Assembly: GCA_945889325.1 (NCBI GenBank)
Contig: CAMDBH010000030.1
Span: 1 to 40,218 of the forward strand
Direction of reading: 5' to 3'
Length of the DNA: 40,218 nucleotides
From: Klebsiella pneumoniae
GTDB lineage: Bacteria; Myxococcota_A; UBA9042
Numbering within the stretch: the first letter of the stretch is position 1; the number at the start of each line of letters is the position of its first letter. Shown here in pieces: positions 8,172 to 17,202 of this stretch. The notes under the pieces were generated by a model. That model was not told where the DNA came from, did not search any database, and was given only the letters and a program-made list of their open reading frames with translations. The translations under genes and the position numbers were made by a program.

Positions 8172-10421
8172 TCAAAGCGCCGGATGTGGGTAATTGGGCG
8201 TGATGAAAAATGCCGCCTTGTTGCCGGGCACCGCGATGATATCGGCCGCTGGCCAGCTGATGGTGGCGACATACCAAAGGTCGTCTTTTTGCATCGATGT
8301 CGACGTTGCCTGGTACATCAGCGCCCCGTAAACATAAATGCGCATGGTGGCAATCGAGGCGCCGTACTTCACGTCGTTGAAATAATGCACGCCAAATGCA
8401 TAGGTTTTGCCATCTTCGGGCAGCGTTAGGTTCAAATTTTCAGGACCGGCGCCATCGGTATCGTCGCGATCCAAGCTGGGGTTGTCGTCGATATTTGGGT
8501 CGTAACTGCCCCATTCCGGGTGCGGATTGTGCCAAAAGCAGTCGTAGGTGTCGGCAAACCACGGATCGGGCTTGCCGTCCTTGTCGTAATCCTGATTGGC
8601 CGCAAATTGATGGGCAAAATGCAAATCCATGTCGGAGCCAACGCCCGGCCCCTCATCGGTCTGATCCTTGTCGCCCGGCGTATCCCACAGCAATTCACCG
8701 TGAATCGCCTGATCTGGCAGGACTTTGACGATCTTCTTGGCCGCGTAGCAAGACACCTTGCCGCCATCGTCGGTGACCATCAGTGAAAACGTGTAATCGC
8801 CCGCGACATTGGGCGTGAACTGCACGGTATCTTTGGTATTGTTCGGTGTGAACAAGCCGACCGAGCCTTTTGGCTGTTGCACGCTCCACTGATAGCTGGC
8901 GATTTTGCCAACGGTGGCCTGACTCTGCTTGCCGTTCAAGTGCAAAACCGTTTGCGGCACCACAGTTTCGCCCTCAATCACGGTAATGACCGCTGACGGG
9001 CAATTGGCCGAGGAGCCAAAACCGCTCAACGTCACCTTGGTTTCTGGCGTCACGGTGTTGGCAGTGATTTTGATCGTCGCCTTGTCGAGTGCTGGGCCGT
9101 CAGGTCCCAAAACTGCTTGCTTTTCAGGGTTGTAGATCAGCATCAGGTTTTTTGAGGTGTTTTGGTTGATTATCAGCGGTTTGGCCACCGTGGGCGCCAC
9201 GCCGCCGAGTTCAGCGATGCTGGCCCATTTGATCGAAAAATTGCCCGCCGCGCCGACAAAACTCAAATCACTGATTTCAGCTGGTTGATCGCCGCAAGCC
9301 TTGAGCAGCAGCGGACGCTCGTTGCTGGCGCCCAGGATGGTGGCGCCAAAAACGACATCGTGCGGGCTGATAAGCAGACACGGCCCCGTGGTGTTGACCT
9401 TGACGGCCACGCGTTTCCAGCCAGGCCCGCCTTCATTGCTCAGCGTTGCATCATTGGTATGCAGAACAATATCGCCGGTATGCGCCTTGTCGTCCACGCC
9501 TTTGTAGACCAGTTTGACCTCCTTGCTGGTGCCCGGCGCAATGGCCAAACCGACGGTTGCGACGCCACCTGTTGGATATTCTTTGCTATCGACGACCGCT
9601 GTGAACATCGCTTTGTCGAGCGCCGTAAAATCGATCTCCGGCACCTGCAGATCCGACGTGCCGACGTTGGTCACCAGCGTCGAGCCGTTGTGCGTGCCGC
9701 CCATCGCAACCTGCCCCAAGTCGATTTCCGGAGGCGAAACCTGCACTTTGGCCAAGCCGTTGGAACTGGTGAACAGCACCGCCATGTTCTTGGCCGTGGC
9801 GTCTCCCGACTTGTCATCGGAATGAATCCGCATGGTTGCCGTGCGCTTGGCGTCATCTTTGTAGCGCGTAAAGCGCACGGTGAAGCTCACTATGGTGCCG
9901 CTTGTGGCATCAGACGTATTAATCGCCGGAAAATGCGCGGTTGCACACGGCGTTGTGCCGTCTGGGCCAAAGCATTGAAACGCGGGCAGCGCGGCTTCAT
10001 CGGGCGACTTGGCCTCATAGACAAAGTCCACCGCGCTGATGGTCAGCGGCGAGTTGCCGTTGTTAGACACGTTAAAGATCATATCCTTGGACTTGCCGAC
10101 ATCCAACTCACCGGCATTGACACCGACAATCTTGCCGTGCTTGATGTCCTGATCCAGCGGCGACAGCGTCACATGGATTTTGGGCTGGCAGTCGATGCCG
10201 AAACCACCGGCCGCGCCGCAACTTCCGCCGGTATTGTTGGGATCTTTGACCGTCCCACCGCCGTCGCTGCCATTGGTGCCGTTGGCGTTGGTCGCTGCGT
10301 TTGGGGTCGTGCTTGAAGCGCATGCCGTGCTGGAAAGCAGCAATATTGCCCCTACTTTTAACAACCTTGAACGCAGAAGCGAGCTGAGCATCGCGCGGGT
10401 AGGCATCGGGGGGGTAGTCAT
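8172..10421 (-). CDS. ASH/PKD lipoprotein with C-terminal YfaP-like, calcium-loop module (paralogue 1)
   Basis: Start at ATG 10421 is favoured by an AAGG box seven bases upstream and gives a signal ending LLLSSTAC (lipid Cys34); the frame extends to 10529 without support. The 749-aa product has a Ser/Thr/Asn/Gly-rich linker, two or more ASH repeats (IDLGQVAMGG, VVFGATILGA), a PKD-like domain (residues ~490-580, FTPNVAGDYTFSLMVTDDGG) and a C-terminal module starting IHGELLWDTPGDKDQTD. That module contains SDMDLHFAH, the EF-hand-like loop DYDKDGKPDPWF, PEWG, DRDDTDGAGPENLN and GVHYFND. The same module ends the three proteins at 23443-30878. It resembles the YfaP/DUF2135 domain (LTWD..DTDIDLHV...GYGPE), a family of unknown function. 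First gene of the minus-strand lipoprotein run ending at 1159. Predicted envelope-anchored; adhesive or matrix role is inference. Confidence 0.82.
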   Translation of the reverse strand: MTTPPMPTRAMLSSLLRSRLLKVGAILLLSSTACASSTTPNAATNANGTNGSDGGGTVKDPNNTGGSCGAAGGFGIDCQPKIHVTLSPLDQDIKHGKIVGVNAGELDVGKSKDMIFNVSNNGNSPLTISAVDFVYEAKSPDEAALPAFQCFGPDGTTPCATAHFPAINTSDATSGTIVSFTVRFTRYKDDAKRTATMRIHSDDKSGDATAKNMAVLFTSSNGLAKVQVSPPEIDLGQVAMGGTHNGSTLVTNVGTSDLQVPEIDFTALDKAMFTAVVDSKEYPTGGVATVGLAIAPGTSKEVKLVYKGVDDKAHTGDIVLHTNDATLSNEGGPGWKRVAVKVNTTGPCLLISPHDVVFGATILGASNERPLLLKACGDQPAEISDLSFVGAAGNFSIKWASIAELGGVAPTVAKPLIINQNTSKNLMLIYNPEKQAVLGPDGPALDKATIKITANTVTPETKVTLSGFGSSANCPSAVITVIEGETVVPQTVLHLNGKQSQATVGKIASYQWSVQQPKGSVGLFTPNNTKDTVQFTPNVAGDYTFSLMVTDDGGKVSCYAAKKIVKVLPDQAIHGELLWDTPGDKDQTDEGPGVGSDMDLHFAHQFAANQDYDKDGKPDPWFADTYDCFWHNPHPEWGSYDPNIDDNPSLDRDDTDGAGPENLNLTLPEDGKTYAFGVHYFNDVKYGASIATMRIYVYGALMYQATSTSMQKDDLWYVATISWPAADIIAVPGNKAAFFITPNYPHPAL

Positions 10422-10581
10422 CGGCGGACCTTGGCGGCAGAACCACAAATTGGGTGCGGCGAATAACTGCCGCAACTGCGCCGGAATTTCGGCGGAGCAA
10501 ACCCTATACTGTAGCCAAAGATAGGCCAATTGCGCAAGCGCTAATTTTACGTCCCGATGCGGCTCCGATCAACGCCACGCG

Positions 10582-10836
10582 TTAGCGCAGCGCACCATCG
10601 CTTTGCGAGTCGACGATTTTGGCGCGGAAATTCTTCTTCAGCACCAACAACTTGTCGAACTTCGCCTTCTCGCGAGCGCCCAGGTACAACCCGCTCGGCG
10701 CACGGACGTGTCCCGGGATGTACTGCTCCTCCATATCATAGAATTTACTTGGCGTTTTGTCCGTCGCCAGCGCCGTCGCTGCGCCCGCGGCCGAGATGAA
10801 CAGCAACGCTGAATACACTTGTACTTTGATAGCCAT
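10582..10836 (-). CDS. Small exported protein, paralogue of its upstream neighbour
   Basis: The 84-aa product begins MAIKVQVYSALLFISAAGAA, a signal peptide with likely cleavage near ATALA. ATG at 10836 is set by GGAG six bases upstream; an in-frame TTG at 10848 is less likely. The mature part contains KFYDMEEQYIPGHVRAP, then REKAKFDKLLVLKKNFRAKI and a VDSQSDGALR end. The pattern (K/R)FYD...I.G....P...........(R/K)AKFDKLL.LKK.FR...VD...LK/R is shared with the 83-aa product at 10993-11244, so the two are tandem paralogues. It lies beyond the terminator at 10931-10969, so it may be transcribed separately or by readthrough. No family recognised; by position these could be late members of the Glt/Nfs-like operon, but I cannot match them to GltF/NfsF. 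Confidence 0.72.
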   Translation of the reverse strand: MAIKVQVYSALLFISAAGAATALATDKTPSKFYDMEEQYIPGHVRAPSGLYLGAREKAKFDKLLVLKKNFRAKIVDSQSDGALR

Positions 10837-10930
10837 CGCAAACTCCAAACGGGCGCTGATTGCGCGCCACCGGCGTTTGACGGGTGGATGAAGGCGACGA
10901 TCTAACTGCCGCGACGTTTTTTCACCGCAA

Positions 10931-10969
10931 AAACACCAAAGCCCCGCTCAACTGACGTTGAACGGGGCT
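10931..10969 (-). terminator. Intrinsic terminator of the Glt/Nfs-like operon
   Basis: A 13-bp stem with one mismatch (10940-10952 pairing with 10957-10969, loop TGAC) is read on the minus strand as a G+C-rich hairpin starting AGCCCCG, and is followed by TTGGTGTTTTTG. It sits 24 bases after the stop of the gene at 10993 and separates it from the small gene at 10582-10836. Confidence 0.85.
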
Positions 10970-10992
10970 CGGCAAATTTCAATGGCGATCGC

Positions 10993-11244
10993 TTATTTCA
11001 AAGTGCGCTCGCGGCCGGTGTCGACCAGGGCCATGCGGAATGATTTCTTCAACTTGAGCAACTTATCGAACTTGGCGCGCTGCCGCGTTTCGATGTTCAT
11101 CACGATCGGCTTTTTGATCTGGCCGTCGATGTTCTGATCGCTGAAGTCATAAAAGCGCGACTTGTCTTCAGCCAAGGCCGGCAACGCCAGCAGCAGAGAC
11201 AACGTGCTCAGTCCTAAGGCCATTTTCTTGGTAAAGTTCATCAT
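10993..11244 (-). CDS. Small exported protein at the end of the Glt/Nfs-like operon
   Basis: The product of about 83 aa begins MMNFTKKMALGLSTLSLLLALPALA, a textbook signal peptide with an ALA cleavage site; GGAGA lies just upstream of the twin ATG codons (11244 and 11241, the second having the better spacing). Longer in-frame starts to 11328 would hide the signal. Mature residues include SRFYDFSDQNIDGQIKKP and RQRAKFDKLLKLKKSFRMAL, closely matching the small protein encoded next downstream. The basic, helical second half (KFDKLLKLKKSF) suggests a short amphipathic helix that could bind a partner in the periplasm. It starts 108 bases after the Cys-rich TPR gene and is followed by a strong terminator, so it is probably the last gene of the operon. 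No known family recognised. Confidence 0.75.
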   Translation of the reverse strand: MMNFTKKMALGLSTLSLLLALPALAEDKSRFYDFSDQNIDGQIKKPIVMNIETRQRAKFDKLLKLKKSFRMALVDTGRERTLK

Positions 11245-11352
11245 CTTCTCCGTTTCCGTTGGCCGTTCGCGCAGGCGCCGGTGCCCGCTTGCGCCCGTCA
11301 CGTTACGCGCGCTGCGCACTGCGCGCAAGCGCGATTTCTGATCTGTCTAAAT

Positions 11353-13401
11353 TTACGGCGCTTTGGGCGCATCCGCCGGTTTGGGTGCATCCGCAGGCTT
11401 GGGCGCGTCGGTCGGCTTGGGCGCTGGATCTTTGGCTTGTTTCTCCAATTCCATTCCCTTTTCAATGGCATCGATGCGGCTGTAAATCGCCAGGGAGTTC
11501 TTCCACGCCAAGGTTAATTTTTCTTCATTGCTCTTCGCTTCGGCTTTCTGTCGACTCCAGTCGCTGGGCATTTTCTTGGGCGGTTTTTCAAAAGTCTTTA
11601 GTTTTGCGCGCGCTGCATCCACTTCGACCTTGATTGGATCGGGAGGCGGCAAATTAATGGCGGCGATGTATTTTTTCCAAAAGCTGATCGCCTTGTTGCC
11701 GTCATTGAACGGCGCTTTGTCATAAATCAGAGCCAAGCGCACCAAGATCGCATTGCGTGTGCTGTCTTTGGCCAGCACTTTCTCATAGATCTCCGCGGCT
11801 TTCTTGGGATCGCGCTTGCCTTCGAGCGACAGCGCCGCACCGGTCAACGCTTCCAAGTTGTCCGGCTCCAGCTTCAACGCCACGTTGTACTGGCGATCGG
11901 CATCGCGGTAATTCAAATACTCCAAGTAAATCGCACCCAAATTCATGCGCGCTGAAATCGAGTTCGGGTTCAACTTCACCGCTTTTTCAAACGCCGCCAC
12001 CGCCTTGGGCAAATCGCCCAGACGCACGTAGGCCAAGCCAAGATTGGCCAACGCCTCGGGATTACTCGGATCAATGCCGAGCACTTTCTCCTCCAAAATC
12101 CAGCGCGCAATCTCATTCTTGTTCTGCTTGAGGTTGATAGATCCGCGGATATTGAGCGCAATCGTGTCCTCGCGGTTGGTGCGCAGGGCCGTGCGGACAA
12201 ATTTCTCCGCGCTTTCATTGTCGCCTTCTTCCAAGAAATACAGGCCCATGGTCACATTCATCATCGCATTGTCCGGGTCAACGGCGAGGATAGAATCGCA
12301 CACGCCTTTTGCTTGATCGCGGATCGATTTGGCCTTGGCTTTCTCGCCGGCTTCCGCCGCGCGGTGGGCTTCGGCGAGCATGGCGCGGGCAATGTACGCT
12401 TGTGCGGACAATTGCAGCGATTTTTCGCGGTCGTCGTTGGGTGAAATGCCCTTGGCTGCTTCATACGCCGTCACGGCTTCTTTGTACTTACCTAAGCGTT
12501 CCAAGGACATACCGAGGTTGAAATAGGCTTCATAAAACCGCTTGTCGACTTCGGTGGCTTTCTTGAATTCGCCCGCTGCACCTTGGTAATCCGGGCCGCA
12601 TTTGGCGCAGCGGCCGTCGGCTGTGGTGCAAAGGGCTGGACATTTATAGGTTTGGCATTTGGCCTGATCGTCGCTGTATTGGCCGATCGGGCACACGATG
12701 CCGTCTGATTTGTTGGCCGTCAATTCCTTGCCCGTGCACTCGCGCGCGTCCAAAATGCAGTCTACTTCCGTGGGCTTGCAACGGCGAATCATGCGATCGG
12801 ATCCTGCGATCGGCTTGCCGCCGGCGTCGACTTGGGGCGGCGCAGGCAAAACTTTGATCCAGTCGCCGCACCAACGCGCGCCACCGCCGCCGCCGGCCAG
12901 TTCTTCCTTCTTGCAGTCGTAAGTATCCAATTCGCAAGTCAGATCGCGGCTGCCATCGGGTTTCCACGGCTCACACGGCACATCTTCCTTTTTCTTCTCC
13001 ATTTGCCCGGGGATCGGCTTGCCATCGTCGCCGATTGCCGGCACTTCTTTTTCAATTTCATGGGTGTACTTGGCACAGCGCGTGATGTTGCAACTTTCCG
13101 GTGCGTCGATGGCCACGTTGGCACAGGTCTGCGGTGCAATGCGCGCGCATTCCTTGCCCAATGACACAAAGCCCGGCGCGCAGCACATCACATGCTCGCT
13201 GCCGTCTTTGTCCTTGGCGCTGTACATCTGGTACGGATTGCACGGCGGCAATTTGCGCAGCGCAGACGACAACCCAGCGCGCATCGCATCTTGCGCGCCG
13301 CGCTCGATGCCTTCCAAATACTCAGTTTGCGGCTGTTGGGCGTGGGCTGACACGCTCAACAGCAGCGCGACGAAGCCAATTACTTTGAAATACTTACTCA
13401 T
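11353..13401 (-). CDS. Cys-rich TPR periplasmic protein, GltE/NfsE-like by position and architecture
   Basis: The 682-aa product has a signal peptide (MSKYFKVIGFVALLLSVSAHA, signal peptidase I type) and no lipobox, unlike M. xanthus GltE (AglT) and NfsE, which are annotated as lipoproteins. Residues ~50-275 hold roughly two dozen cysteines, including CC and CxxC arrangements (VMCCAPG, CPALC, CAKC), suggesting a disulfide-rich domain. Residues ~275-560 are tandem tetratricopeptide repeats (for example FYEAYFNLGMSLERLGKYKE; ALANLGLAYVRLGDLPKAVA). The C-terminus is a Pro/Ala/Lys repeat of DAPKPA type. GAGG lies eight bases before the ATG. It follows the ~1200-aa TPR gene by 63 bases, the slot of gltE/nfsE. 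Likely an envelope scaffold in the Glt/Nfs-type complex. The TPR call is firm, the orthology moderate. Confidence 0.72.
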   Translation of the reverse strand: MSKYFKVIGFVALLLSVSAHAQQPQTEYLEGIERGAQDAMRAGLSSALRKLPPCNPYQMYSAKDKDGSEHVMCCAPGFVSLGKECARIAPQTCANVAIDAPESCNITRCAKYTHEIEKEVPAIGDDGKPIPGQMEKKKEDVPCEPWKPDGSRDLTCELDTYDCKKEELAGGGGGARWCGDWIKVLPAPPQVDAGGKPIAGSDRMIRRCKPTEVDCILDARECTGKELTANKSDGIVCPIGQYSDDQAKCQTYKCPALCTTADGRCAKCGPDYQGAAGEFKKATEVDKRFYEAYFNLGMSLERLGKYKEAVTAYEAAKGISPNDDREKSLQLSAQAYIARAMLAEAHRAAEAGEKAKAKSIRDQAKGVCDSILAVDPDNAMMNVTMGLYFLEEGDNESAEKFVRTALRTNREDTIALNIRGSINLKQNKNEIARWILEEKVLGIDPSNPEALANLGLAYVRLGDLPKAVAAFEKAVKLNPNSISARMNLGAIYLEYLNYRDADRQYNVALKLEPDNLEALTGAALSLEGKRDPKKAAEIYEKVLAKDSTRNAILVRLALIYDKAPFNDGNKAISFWKKYIAAINLPPPDPIKVEVDAARAKLKTFEKPPKKMPSDWSRQKAEAKSNEEKLTLAWKNSLAIYSRIDAIEKGMELEKQAKDPAPKPTDAPKPADAPKPADAPKAP

Positions 13402-13464
13402 CTTCGGATCCTCGTGTCAAAAACTTGCTCAATCGATTGCGTGAAACTAGCCGACAAGCGCTGA

Positions 13465-16400
13465 CTATTTGGCCGGCGGCGTATCTGCCTTCTTCTCATC
13501 GGCTTTCTTTTCCACAGCTTTCTTGATTTCAACCACTTCAGGCTTAAATGAAACTTTGTACTTGCCACGGCGCACCGAGGTGACAAATGACGCCGAAGTC
13601 GCTGCATCTGTTGGCTTATCTGGACTCACGGCCGTGGACGCGCGCGGCAGGTTGGGGTCCTTTTCAACGGTCGGGTAGTCGGCTGCGCTGACGCGCGCCG
13701 CGTACTCGCCAGCTTCTTTGGACCATTTGTTGTAAACGCCCATGTTGTGCGCGACGTTGATCGCGTTCTTGAGCGCAGACAGCGCCTGCTCTTCAATCGG
13801 CACCGCAATCAATTCAATGGCTTTGCGGTATTCCTCTTCCAACTGCGGATTGGACAAAACCTGCGGCGGGATCGGCGCTTTAAACAAATCTTCTTTGAAA
13901 TTGAAGTACAACAGACCGATGCGGAACGCCGAAGCCGCCGCATACGCGCGCCCTTGACCCGAAGCCGTCTGATCGATGACGCCGAAGTAGCTCTTTTCTG
14001 ATTTCTTAAGCAGATCGGCCTTCTTGACCAGAACGCCGGCCAACTGCGACATTTTCTTCACGGTCTTGAGCGTCACCGCTTCAAAATCGTCAAAGTCGTA
14101 TTCCGCTTTGTAGAACATGCCTTGTGCGACATAGTATGCAGCGCGACCCTTCTGACCAGCCGGATTTTCATACGCCTTGACCGCATCGGTGACGGTTTTG
14201 TAAACGGCGACACGGTTCTTGCCGGCATCGGACAAGCGCAATGTTTCCGCGCGGCGGCCCAAAGCTTCCACCGCCAAATCAGGGCGATTGGGGTATTTGG
14301 TCACCAACGCGCCGTACACACCAGCGGCCGCTTTGGCGCCATCGGCACCCATTTTTTCCAAAACGTGGCCTTTTTCCAACTCGGCATCCGCGACCAAGCT
14401 TTTGAGACGTTGCGTGTTTTCGTCATCGCCCTTGAGCGCATTGGCCAACTTCACAAACGCGTCGTAGGCCGCCGCTGCGCCTTTGTAATCGCCGAGCGCA
14501 TTCAAAATAGCCGCAGCGTTAATCAATGCTTGCGCTGCATCGGCGTTGTCGCGGAACTTGGTCATATTCAAGAACGCATCGGCCGCATCCTTGAAGTTGG
14601 TCATCGATTCATAAATCACGCCGATGTTAAACATCGCTTCGGGCGCGATCTTGGCCTTGGGGAATTCCTTAACCACCCGTTCATATGTGCTAATCGCCTT
14701 GGTGTCTTCCTTTTGCAATTCGTACAAAAGCGCTTTGTTGTACAGCGATGTCGCCGCCAATTCCGGCTCTTCGGCCTTGTACTCCGCCAAAATTTTGTCG
14801 TATTTGGCGTGGGCACCGTCCCAGTCCTTCTTTTCCGCCAACAGAATCGCTTGTTCGGCCATGGCCACCGCGACATATTTGCGCAGGTCTTTTTTCTGGA
14901 ACACGATCAAAGTCTTACGCGCCAACATCTTGCGCGCCCACAATTCGATCGGCGCCCATTCTTTTTGCCGCGCGTAAATGTCGATCAAAGTTTTGACAGC
15001 AATTTCTGCGGCTTTTGAATCTTCCTTGAAATTGTACGTCTGCTCCAAACGCTTGATCGCTTGGTCATACTGACCGCGCTCATAGAACGCCGTCGCCGCC
15101 AAGTACATGATTTCAGGTACCCGCGTGCCCTTGCCCGCCAATTTCTTTTTCTCTTTGAGCGATTCCATCAATTTGACGTAAGTGTCCGCACCCTTGACGT
15201 AATCCGTCTCCAGCGGATGCAGTTTCTGCGCCTTCTTCGGCACGATCGCAGCTTTGATCTGCGATTCCGTCAAATCCTCTTTCTTTTTCGTCTTGAACAC
15301 TTTGGTTTCAGACGACGTATTGGGATCAAGCAGATACGGGCAAGTCGGCCCTTCATCCCACGCGTCTTTTTGCTCGTTGTAGCAGGCCCGCGTCTGTTTC
15401 ATCAATTCTTCCACGGAGTAAATCACACCCAGCGCCGCGTCTTCCACGTATTCGCCTTCTGGATCCAAGTCGATGACGACCAAGTAACGCTCCTTGGCGC
15501 CTTTGTAGTCTTTCAACTGGTCGAACAAAATTTCCGCATGGTAAAACGAGACAATGTAACGCTTTTTCGCTTTTGGATAACGGCGTTCGAACTCACCGTA
15601 ATCAGCCGCAGCTTGCGCGTAATACGGTTTGGCTTTTTCAAATGTCTTGGTCTCTTCGTCGGTCTTTTGCGCCAACTGGTGATAATAGTTAGCGACAAAT
15701 AGCAAAATCGCCTCGCCCATTTTGTCAGCTTTGTCGGCGACTTCGGCGTTGTTCTTGTTCGCAGCCACCCAAGCACTCGTGCGCGAATCGCTGAACGACA
15801 AGAAGTCGCGCATCGCCACTTCGGTATCCTTGAAGTTACCGATCTTCTTTCGAATATCGATGATCTGCTCATGCCAATCCACGCAGCGCTTATCGGTCGG
15901 CTGTTCTTTGATGAACTTGTGCAAGATCTCAATGGCCAATTCATCTTTGTCATTGGCGACATACAGATCTTTGATCCGGATCAGGTGGGCTTCAACGGTG
16001 CCGCAGGTTTTGGTTTCGCTAAAATAGCGTTCGGCTTCGTCCCAGCCATGCTCCAACTCTGCGTAAGCTTGGTCCAAATCCTTGCAGGCCTGATCAATAA
16101 AGCCCATTTTACTCGCGTTCATTTCCTCTTTTTTGCCGCAGGAGTCGCTGCCGACTTCCTTAATAACCATCTGGAAGGTCTCAATCGTACGGCGGAATTC
16201 GCGCAAGTTGAAATACACCCAGCCCAGTTTGTACAGCGCATAGTTGTAAATCGAGATACACTTGTGATTTTGCACAATTTGCTCGTAGTTCATCTTGGCG
16301 AGCGTGAGGTTGTTCATTTCAAAGAAATGTTCCGCCAATGCCAGCCGAGTTTGGGCTATGTACTTGGAAGTCTGATGCTTTTGCACCAACTGGTTCAAAT

Positions 16401-17073
16401 ACTGCACGCCTTTGTTCGACAGCACTTTGTCGCCCAGTGCCTTACCCTGCTGCAGCGCCGCTTTGCCCAAACGGTACAAAACTTCGTCCATGCGCTGGTA
16501 ATTAGGCGCTTGTTGCAGAATTTTCTCGTAAAAGCTGATCGATTTCTGGTAGTTTTCCACCGGCTCGATCGGCGCGACTTTCAGGATGCCTTTGTCAAAT
16601 GAAAGCATGAGCTTGTTGTACTCAGCCCGATCGAGCAGGTACAAATAATGCGTTTCTTCCCACCAAGCTTCCGCCAGCCGAAAGTAAATGTCGGCCAGCT
16701 TGTTCGGGTCGGTAATCGTGCCGCGGTTTAGGTAGTCTTCCAGCGTTTTGATCAACGCTTTGCGGGTCTTGGACTTCTCCAACTGCAATTCCTGCTCCTT
16801 GCGCGTAAAGCCCAAGGATTCGATTTTTTCGTAATCGAACTCGCCTTTTTTCAGCTTGTCGTCGTCCTTTTTCTTCTTGGGCGGTTCGACAGCGGGTTTG
16901 GTTTCTTCAACCAAACCGGCTTTCTTTTCAGCCTTTTTCTTGTCGGCGCCGACGTCCAAATCGGTCGCGTCCTGGGCATGAGCGAAACCGGCAAAAACGA
17001 AAGACGCCAGCGACGCCAAAACCGCGGTTCGTTTGAAGGCGGCGGAATATTTGCGCGTAAATTCTAGGTACAT
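13465..17073 (-). CDS. Giant periplasmic TPR protein, GltD (AgmU)/NfsD-like
   Basis: From ATG 17073 (AGGAG nine bases upstream) the product is 1202 aa, matching the ~1200-residue size of M. xanthus GltD/AgmU and NfsD. The signal peptide ends ASFVFAGFAHA. A Lys/Glu/Pro-rich acidic-basic stretch (residues ~40-75, with KKKKDDDKLKKG) precedes a very long array of TPR-like helical repeats that fills almost all of the protein, with clear TPR units such as APEAMFNIGVIYESMTNFKD and EIMYLAATAFYERGQYDQAI. The tail is again Lys/Ala-rich (EKKADEKKADTPPAK). In M. xanthus GltD is a periplasmic scaffold linking the inner-membrane motor to outer-membrane parts; NfsD serves the spore-coat machine. The longer frame up to 17187 lacks a signal peptide at its start and is rejected. 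Neighbouring genes fit the C-D-E order. TPR identity is certain; the GltD/NfsD assignment rests on length, signal and gene order. Confidence 0.8.
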   Translation of the reverse strand: MYLEFTRKYSAAFKRTAVLASLASFVFAGFAHAQDATDLDVGADKKKAEKKAGLVEETKPAVEPPKKKKDDDKLKKGEFDYEKIESLGFTRKEQELQLEKSKTRKALIKTLEDYLNRGTITDPNKLADIYFRLAEAWWEETHYLYLLDRAEYNKLMLSFDKGILKVAPIEPVENYQKSISFYEKILQQAPNYQRMDEVLYRLGKAALQQGKALGDKVLSNKGVQYLNQLVQKHQTSKYIAQTRLALAEHFFEMNNLTLAKMNYEQIVQNHKCISIYNYALYKLGWVYFNLREFRRTIETFQMVIKEVGSDSCGKKEEMNASKMGFIDQACKDLDQAYAELEHGWDEAERYFSETKTCGTVEAHLIRIKDLYVANDKDELAIEILHKFIKEQPTDKRCVDWHEQIIDIRKKIGNFKDTEVAMRDFLSFSDSRTSAWVAANKNNAEVADKADKMGEAILLFVANYYHQLAQKTDEETKTFEKAKPYYAQAAADYGEFERRYPKAKKRYIVSFYHAEILFDQLKDYKGAKERYLVVIDLDPEGEYVEDAALGVIYSVEELMKQTRACYNEQKDAWDEGPTCPYLLDPNTSSETKVFKTKKKEDLTESQIKAAIVPKKAQKLHPLETDYVKGADTYVKLMESLKEKKKLAGKGTRVPEIMYLAATAFYERGQYDQAIKRLEQTYNFKEDSKAAEIAVKTLIDIYARQKEWAPIELWARKMLARKTLIVFQKKDLRKYVAVAMAEQAILLAEKKDWDGAHAKYDKILAEYKAEEPELAATSLYNKALLYELQKEDTKAISTYERVVKEFPKAKIAPEAMFNIGVIYESMTNFKDAADAFLNMTKFRDNADAAQALINAAAILNALGDYKGAAAAYDAFVKLANALKGDDENTQRLKSLVADAELEKGHVLEKMGADGAKAAAGVYGALVTKYPNRPDLAVEALGRRAETLRLSDAGKNRVAVYKTVTDAVKAYENPAGQKGRAAYYVAQGMFYKAEYDFDDFEAVTLKTVKKMSQLAGVLVKKADLLKKSEKSYFGVIDQTASGQGRAYAAASAFRIGLLYFNFKEDLFKAPIPPQVLSNPQLEEEYRKAIELIAVPIEEQALSALKNAINVAHNMGVYNKWSKEAGEYAARVSAADYPTVEKDPNLPRASTAVSPDKPTDAATSASFVTSVRRGKYKVSFKPEVVEIKKAVEKKADEKKADTPPAK

Positions 17074-17202
17074 GTGCTCTGACTCCTGGCGGACGATCTG
17101 CTGGTCGGACAGCCTCGATCTCGCCGATCTGGCTGTGGCTTTGGGAAACGGATTTGCTGCAGCGCGCGCGGCAGCGCGGCGGTGCACGCCGCAGGAGGTC
17201 TA

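Noticed and set aside
9162-10316. A long open frame (384 codons) on the plus strand
   Set aside because: It lies fully opposite the ASH/YfaP-like lipoprotein gene, is rich in Arg/His/Gly as shadow frames are, and has no signal or family motif.
10582-11244. Naming the two small exported proteins GltF/NfsF
   Set aside because: They occupy a similar position after the E-like gene, but I cannot recognise any sequence feature that ties them to GltF or NfsF.
14122-15018. A 298-codon plus-strand open frame opposite the giant TPR gene
   Set aside because: The minus-strand TPR pattern is unmistakable; this frame is its antisense shadow, like the others at 15061-16602 and 17875-18564.
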